NCBI RefSeq assembly: GCF_900188435.1
Contig: NZ_FYFA01000001.1
Location: 558,001 to 622,000 of the forward strand
Source: Marinobacter sp. es.048
Lineage (GTDB): Bacteria > Pseudomonadota > Gammaproteobacteria > Pseudomonadales > Oleiphilaceae
Length of the DNA stretch: 64,000 bases
Direction: 5' to 3'
The notes below the pieces were generated by a model. That model was not told where the DNA came from. It worked only from the letters and a program-made list of their open reading frames with translations, and made no database searches. Positions 59,474 through 64,000 of the stretch are shown piece after piece; position 1 is the first letter of the stretch, and every line of letters begins with the position of its first letter. The position numbers and the translations under genes are program-made.

Positions 59474-60838
59474 TCACTCAAAGGCCGAACGTATGACGTC
59501 CCGGTAGTTGCGGATCCGCTGCACGTAGTGCACGGGCTCGTAGCCACGGGCGTATCCGTAACGGGTGCTGGGGTAGTATCGCTTGTCCGCCTTGAGGGGT
59601 AAAACCTCGGTCATTTCCTGCCAGGAGTCCGGATTCTTGTTCAAGGTCCGGGCCAGCTCCCGGGCATCCAGCAGGTGGCCCCGGCCGATATTGTAGCTGG
59701 CCAGCGCCAGGAAGGTGCGGTCCGGCTCCGGGATGGTCTCGGGCAGTCGCCGGTGTCGATCGGCCAGGTAACGTGCTCCGCCATCAATAGCGGCCTCGGG
59801 GTCTAACCGGTTGGTGACACCCAGGGATTTGGCAGTTCGCTGAGTCAGCATCATGATGCCCCGGACGCCGGTGGGGGATCTTGCCGTTGGGTCCCAATGG
59901 GACTCCTGGTAAGCCAGGGCGGCTAGCAGGTCTGCGGGCATCCCGGTTTTGGCCTCCGCTTCCCTGAATTTATCGATGAATTTGGGTAGCCGATCCTCAA
60001 TCCGGCGGTTCAGCGCCCTCAGATCGACAAAATCGAAATCACCAATGTAGGAATAGTATTGGTTCTCCATCAGGCCTATGGCTTCGTCGCCATCCACGCT
60101 ATTCATCCACTCGTGGGCATCTGAGCCCAGATCCTCTGAACCCCTGGGCAGGTACCAGCCCAGATTCCGGCCCTCTGTAAGCGTCATTGCCACTTCCAGA
60201 TGCGGGAAGTGCCTGCGCATCACTTGAACAATGTTGGAATCGGCCACGGTACAGCCAACGTCCCTCTCGGCAACATCCGAGAGAATCACTTCGGTGGTGC
60301 GATCTGCATCTGCCTGAAACCTGATTTCCGGGTGTTGCTCATTCAGTTTATTGAGGGTTTCGACGTAGCTGGAGCCGGCAGTTACGACAATATCGGTTCC
60401 CGGAATGTCCTCGGATTTCCGCGGCATGGGGCGTGCATCGCGATGGCACACCAGTTGTTCGGTAATTTCGGTGTGGGCCGGGCCCCGGGCGAACCGCTCA
60501 TCGCGGGAGGCCAAGTGGGTCAGCCCGGCTGCCGCCAGGTGAGTGTTGCCAGACTCCAGCGCAGCAAGAACCTCACTGGTGGATTCCAGCAGGCGCCATT
60601 CCACCTGCCAGCCACGTTGTTCGGCATAGGCGCTGATCAGCGCATGTTCGGGGCCGACGGGGTTTTCATGGCGGTCCAGGTAATAGGTGGTGGAGCCATT
60701 GCGGGTGGCGACTTTCAGTGTCCCGGTCTCTGACGGTGGTTTAAGATCCGTTGTCGTCGGTTGGCTGTTGTCTTCACTGCAACCGGCCAATACAAGCGGC
60801 AGGATCAGGAGGCCATGGGCGCACTTCCATCGGGACAT
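59474..60838 (-). CDS. mltF: Membrane-bound lytic murein transglycosylase F
   Basis: MltF cleaves peptidoglycan glycan strands, forming 1,6-anhydromuramic ends. The 454-aa lipoprotein has a signal peptide ending LVLAGCSE (lipidated Cys ~20), an N-terminal family-3 solute-binding-like regulatory domain (about 40-265, LKVATRNGSTTYYL) and a C-terminal SLT catalytic domain with the general-acid Glu in AALAYQESHWDPTARSPTGVRGIMMLT. The domain order is the MltF pattern; the length is slightly short of E. coli (~518 aa). It should be attached to the outer membrane. Confidence 0.93.
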   Translation of the reverse strand: MSRWKCAHGLLILPLVLAGCSEDNSQPTTTDLKPPSETGTLKVATRNGSTTYYLDRHENPVGPEHALISAYAEQRGWQVEWRLLESTSEVLAALESGNTHLAAAGLTHLASRDERFARGPAHTEITEQLVCHRDARPMPRKSEDIPGTDIVVTAGSSYVETLNKLNEQHPEIRFQADADRTTEVILSDVAERDVGCTVADSNIVQVMRRHFPHLEVAMTLTEGRNLGWYLPRGSEDLGSDAHEWMNSVDGDEAIGLMENQYYSYIGDFDFVDLRALNRRIEDRLPKFIDKFREAEAKTGMPADLLAALAYQESHWDPTARSPTGVRGIMMLTQRTAKSLGVTNRLDPEAAIDGGARYLADRHRRLPETIPEPDRTFLALASYNIGRGHLLDARELARTLNKNPDSWQEMTEVLPLKADKRYYPSTRYGYARGYEPVHYVQRIRNYRDVIRSAFE

Positions 60839-61028
60839 AACGAGGAGTTTCCTGTTTTTTCAGAATGACATCTACGTATTAACACGTATCTTCACTAAAC
60901 CATACTCCTGAATTTCGGAACTGGATCCTCTCCGGGTCATCAGGGTTGGTGAGGAACTCAACTATCCAGCTGGCAGAGAATGTGTCAGGCTGGCCAACCG
61001 CTTCCTCATTACCAAAGGCGACCGTTGT

Positions 61029-61949
61029 ATGGCGTCCGGCAGAAAAAGTAGAAAACGCGCGCTCTGGCATCCCGCTTTCTGGGGGGCCTGGACTCTGGTC
61101 TTCCTGCTCTGGCTTTTGTCGTTTCTTCCGATGGGGCTCAAGCAGCGTTTTGGTGGATGGCTGGGCAAGCTGCTTTCCAGAAAAATGCGGTCCCGTGCCA
61201 GGGTTGCGGACGCTAACCTGGCGGCCTGCATGCCGGAACTCGATCAAGCGACCCGCAGCCAACTGGTGGAGGATGCGTTTGTCGCCTCGGCCCGTGGCGT
61301 TCTGGAAAGCGTTCATGCCTGGTGGCGGGATATGACCCCCTACTGCGAGAGTGCCTCGGTACATGGCACCGAGCACCTTGAAGAAGCTAAACGATGCGGC
61401 AAGGGTGTGCTGCTGATCGGCGGGCACTACAGTATTTTCGATTTTGCACTGCCTTTGATTGCCTGCAAGCTTGATAAGCCGGGTTACATGTACCGCCCCA
61501 ACAACAATCCGGTGATCGACCGTATGATCGAACGTGGCCGGCGGCGGCATTTTGGTATCCGCCCCTTCACCAAACGTCAGATCAGACCAATGTTGTCATT
61601 CCTGAAAGAAGGGGGGCAGGTCTGGTTTGCCTGTGACCAGGATTTTGGCAAGAAGTCCGAGGTGTTCGTGCCCTTTTTCGGGGTCAGTGCCGGCTGTATT
61701 ACGTCGCCGAGCTATATTGCCCGGGAATCCGGCGCCGCGGTCATTTGCGTTAGTCATTTGCGAATGCCCGATGGCAGTTACCGGGTCGTGTTCTCTCCGA
61801 TTCAGGAATCCTTCGGTGAATATCCAGAACAGGACGCCAAAGTCTGGAACCGTTTTATTGAAGCCACCGTTCGTGAGCAGCCCGATCAGTATCTCTGGCT
61901 GCACAAGCGATTCAAGAGCAGGCCGAAGGGTGCGGCTGCGATTTACTGA
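61029..61949 (+). CDS. LpxL/LpxM (HtrB)-type lipid A acyltransferase
   Basis: The 306-aa inner-membrane protein belongs to the late lipid A acyltransferases that add secondary acyl chains. It has one N-terminal TM helix (about 12-37), the HX4D active-site motif in GGHYSIFDFAL, YRPNNNPVIDRMIERGR, VWFACDQDFGKKSEVFVPFFG and a C-terminal WLHKRFKSRP. Whether it transfers laurate or myristate, or whether it acts on another acceptor such as ornithine lipids, cannot be told. The ATG at 61029 follows GGCGACC only weakly. Confidence 0.9.
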   Translation: MASGRKSRKRALWHPAFWGAWTLVFLLWLLSFLPMGLKQRFGGWLGKLLSRKMRSRARVADANLAACMPELDQATRSQLVEDAFVASARGVLESVHAWWRDMTPYCESASVHGTEHLEEAKRCGKGVLLIGGHYSIFDFALPLIACKLDKPGYMYRPNNNPVIDRMIERGRRRHFGIRPFTKRQIRPMLSFLKEGGQVWFACDQDFGKKSEVFVPFFGVSAGCITSPSYIARESGAAVICVSHLRMPDGSYRVVFSPIQESFGEYPEQDAKVWNRFIEATVREQPDQYLWLHKRFKSRPKGAAAIY

Positions 61950-62018
61950 TGCGTGTTCATGCGTAACGCCCGTCGCTGTTCTATCCTGAAATTTTAAGTA
62001 AACGCTTGGGAGGATACT

Positions 62019-62474
62019 ATGCGCTGCGTTCTCAGACTGGTTCTGGTGGCATCAACCCTGTTGTTCGCCATGCTCACCCATGCCGCAGATGGACTGGTCG
62101 CGGTCAAAAGCAGTCACGATGTCAAAGCCACTGCGGACAAACTCGAGTCTGTGCTGAAAGAGAAGGGCATGACGGTCATGGCCCGCGTCAATCATCAGCA
62201 GGGCGCGGAAAAAGCCGGGCTGGAGTTGCGTCCGACCGAAGTGGTTATTTTCGGCAACCCCAAAGTCGGTACACCGCTGATGCAGTGCACCCAGAGTGTC
62301 GCCATTGATCTGCCCCAGAAGGCCCTGATCTGGGAGGATGCCAACGGTGATGTCTGGCTGGGGTACAACGACCCGCAATACCTCAAGAGCCGCCATGGCA
62401 TTGAAGGATGCGATGAGGTGCTCGGAAAAGTGAGCGGCGCACTGGGTAATTTTGCCAAAGCGGCAACCCGGTAG
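62019..62474 (+). CDS. DUF302 domain exported protein
   Basis: This 151-aa protein has a signal peptide (MRCVLRLVLVASTLLFAMLTHAA) and the DUF302 core: KSSHDVKATADKLESVLKEKGMTVMARVNHQQGAEKAGLELRPTEVVIFGNPKVGTPLM and ALIWEDANGDVWLGYNDPQYL. DUF302 is a small alpha/beta domain of uncertain role, often periplasmic. GGGAGG lies 12 bases before the ATG. Two cysteines remain in the mature protein. Confidence 0.85.
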   Translation: MRCVLRLVLVASTLLFAMLTHAADGLVAVKSSHDVKATADKLESVLKEKGMTVMARVNHQQGAEKAGLELRPTEVVIFGNPKVGTPLMQCTQSVAIDLPQKALIWEDANGDVWLGYNDPQYLKSRHGIEGCDEVLGKVSGALGNFAKAATR

Positions 62475-62514
62475 ATAAAAATGCCACGCGGCTAACGGGA
62501 ACAGCGGGTCTGAT

Positions 62515-63330
62515 TCACTGGTCGGGTGCCCGGATCTTTTCCAGGCCCCTGGCCAGGGTTGCCCGTGACAGTTCGCCCATGTGGGAATCGATCAGTTCGC
62601 CCTGGGCATTGTAGAAAAGCGTTGTTGGCAAGCCATTGCTGCCTACGGCTCGCGCCAGCCGGGCCTGATCGTCCCGGTAAAGGTTGTTCAGGTTCAGGCG
62701 GTTTTGCTCAAGAAAGGAACGGATGGTCTCGGGCTGTTCCCGCTGGTTGGCAAACACAAACGCGATATCCGGATAGATCTGCTGGGCTTCTTCCAGCACC
62801 GGCATTTCCCGGATGCAGGGTGGGCACCAGGTCGCCCAGAGATTCACCACCAGGGGTTGGCCCGGAGCCAACTGGGACATGTTGATTACTTCACCATTGA
62901 GCGAGCGCAGGGTAACGTCCGGCATACCGCGGGCCTGTTGTTCGATCAGTGTAATGGTGCCTGCGGTGCCGGCCCAGAAAAGGGCGCCCGTTAACGCGGC
63001 CGTGGCCAGTGGCTTGCGTTGCGATTTCCTGCGCCACATCAGCAAGCCGGTGAAGACGATGGCGCCGATGACACCCCAGAGCGCATCGAAGCCGCCATCC
63101 CGGATATCAATGATGCCCAGCAGGTCGTTCCGGTAATGCTCGAAGTAGCTGATCACGAAACCGATTCGGGCGCTCAGCATCGCTACCACAAAGATATCGG
63201 CCACCGATCCGGCCACCGGCACCCGATATTTGCGGCCGAGAATCCCTCCAACCAGCAGAGCCAGGCCGAAGGCGATAACCAGGAGCAGGTGGCCGATGGA
63301 CAGGCTCAATGGACCGATACTGACGCTCAT
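62515..63330 (-). CDS. Lgt-like membrane domain fused to a TlpA-type thiol-disulfide oxidoreductase
   Basis: The 271-aa protein has an N-terminal half (1-130) with about four TM helices, containing ARIGFVISYFEHYRNDLLGI and DGGFDALWGVIGA, which resemble prolipoprotein diacylglyceryl transferase (Lgt). A C-terminal TlpA/thioredoxin-like domain (about 137-271) follows, with the redox motif C169-P-P-C172 in NLWATWCPPCIREMPVLE and the cis-Pro region NGLPTTLF. The Lgt catalytic His (MSFHGG in E. coli) is replaced here (FDALWG), so it is not a working Lgt. A periplasmic thiol reductase anchored by this domain is likely. The start at 63330 gives the membrane N-terminus. Confidence 0.82.
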   Translation of the reverse strand: MSVSIGPLSLSIGHLLLVIAFGLALLVGGILGRKYRVPVAGSVADIFVVAMLSARIGFVISYFEHYRNDLLGIIDIRDGGFDALWGVIGAIVFTGLLMWRRKSQRKPLATAALTGALFWAGTAGTITLIEQQARGMPDVTLRSLNGEVINMSQLAPGQPLVVNLWATWCPPCIREMPVLEEAQQIYPDIAFVFANQREQPETIRSFLEQNRLNLNNLYRDDQARLARAVGSNGLPTTLFYNAQGELIDSHMGELSRATLARGLEKIRAPDQ

Positions 63331-63420
63331 TCCTGTAACTTCCTTATAAATCCGTGTTGGGTTGCGGTGATCAAGACATTCTGACTTGAGGATGTGTGTC
63401 AGGTTCCTTCGGATGCTTAT

Positions 63421-63660
63421 TATAATCACCTATGGCTAATTGGCCGGGCCTCTGTTAATGTGCCCGCATCCTGCCTCTAGGGATTCCGCAATTTAAGGCT
63501 ATAAGCCCGTGCGACCTTTCCATACGACCTGTCAGAGGACGTCACCCCGATAACGGCGCGTGACCGTAGTCGTCTTTTATTCCATGAATGTTCATGGCAT
63601 CTGCCCGCATTCGCCGAAAACGGTGGTCGTGGAGGCAGAATAATCAAGAGTTGATCCAAT
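63421..63660 (+). promoter_or_regulatory. Putative long leader of the DEAD-box helicase gene
   Basis: A perfect TATAAT (63421-63426) lies 235 bp before the helicase start with a weak upstream TGTCAG. It would imply a leader of about 225 nt, as seen for cold-inducible RNA helicase genes. The hexamer also reads TATAAT on the minus strand, towards the thiol-reductase gene, so its direction is uncertain. No other element was recognised. Confidence 0.35.
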
Positions 63661-64000
63661 ATGAGTTTTTCTTCACTCGGTTTGTCCGAGCAGCTGGTCC
63701 GTGCCACGTCTGACCAGGGTTATGAAACCCCGTCTCCCATTCAGGCCCAGGCCATTCCCGCTGTGCTTTCTGGCCGGGACGTTATGGCGGCTGCCCAGAC
63801 CGGTACCGGCAAAACCGCCGGCTTTACCTTGCCCTTGCTGCAGCGTCTGGGTGAAAACCCGCGCACCGGCAAAGGCCCCCGTGCCCTGATTCTGACGCCC
63901 ACCCGTGAGCTGGCGGCGCAGGTTCATGACAGCGTGAATCTTTACAGCAAATACATTCCCACCAAGGCCGCCGTGGTCTTCGGTGGTGTGAAAATCAATC
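63661..64000 (+). CDS. rhlE: DEAD-box ATP-dependent RNA helicase, RhlE-like (partial)
   Basis: The first 113 residues are in the window; the 3' end is cut. The N-terminus shows the Q motif ([21 protein letters not shown]), motif I ([18 protein letters not shown]) and motif Ia ([14 protein letters not shown]), the first half of the RecA-like helicase core. The opening [15 protein letters not shown] is most like RhlE-type helicases involved in ribosome assembly and mRNA turnover. Subfamily assignment needs the missing C-terminus. Confidence 0.85.
   Translation, partial: MSFSSLGLSEQLVRATSDQGYETPSPIQAQAIPAVLSGRDVMAAAQTGTGKTAGFTLPLLQRLGENPRTGKGPRALILTPTRELAAQVHDSVNLYSKYIPTKAAVVFGGVKIN

Overview
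This is a 64-kb stretch of gammaproteobacterial chromosome, most likely from a Marinobacter-like marine bacterium. That assignment is an inference from gene content and protein resemblance: ectoine hydroxylase, NhaB, many c-di-GMP proteins and orphan solute-binding proteins, on a pseudomonad-style origin-proximal backbone. The left edge cuts rpmH. In pseudomonads dnaA and oriC lie just beyond rpmH, so the replication origin is probably immediately to the left of the window.

Layout. (1) 1-3958: rpmH-rnpA-yidD-yidC-mnmE, covering ribosome, RNase P, membrane insertion and tRNA wobble modification. (2) 4.0-16.3 kb: an accessory block separating mnmE from mnmG, which are neighbours in many relatives. 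It holds a thiol-transferase pair with a palindromic operator, orphan ectD, an acyl-CoA dehydrogenase, a DUF3833 lipoprotein, an RND efflux pair, an EAL protein with a C-terminal sensor-like domain and an LplT-like MFS protein. (3) 16.3-31.8 kb: mnmG-rsmG-parA-parB, the complete atpIBEFHAGDC operon, glmU and glmS. A clear sigma70-type promoter precedes atpI and terminators follow atpC and glmS. (4) 32-40.7 kb: nhaB, a solute-binding protein, DUF3047, then a cobalamin riboswitch ahead of class I ribonucleotide reductase nrdA-nrdB. nrdA is flanked by two near-identical inverted-repeat (REP/BIME-like) elements, followed by a second solute-binding protein. (5) 40.7-47.7 kb: a 7TMR-DISM diguanylate cyclase, a molybdopterin oxidoreductase, a CLCA_X-type putative zincin, DUF4396, a decayed 7TMR-DISM/EAL gene and small unknown sequences. 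(6) 47.7-51.6 kb: peroxide defence. ahpC and ahpF are separate transcription units, each preceded by an OxyR-like ATAG-N7-CTAT site, with a Prx5-type peroxiredoxin and DUF3581 between them. (7) 51.7-64 kb: two more orphan binding proteins, a transglutaminase-like protein, a SpoU methyltransferase, rlmE, an acetylpolyamine amidohydrolase, a YgjV-like membrane protein, a Baeyer-Villiger monooxygenase, mltF, an LpxL-type acyltransferase, a DUF302 protein, an Lgt-like/TlpA fusion and the start of an rhlE-like helicase.

No tRNA, rRNA, CRISPR array, prophage or insertion sequence was recognised. I found no complete undescribed system. The most unusual items are the B12-riboswitch/REP architecture of nrdA, the paired OxyR-type operators, the Lgt-like/TlpA fusion lacking the Lgt histidine, the soluble EAL-PDC protein, and the internally deleted c-di-GMP pseudogene. 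All calls come from reading sequence and recalled family knowledge; no database search was run.
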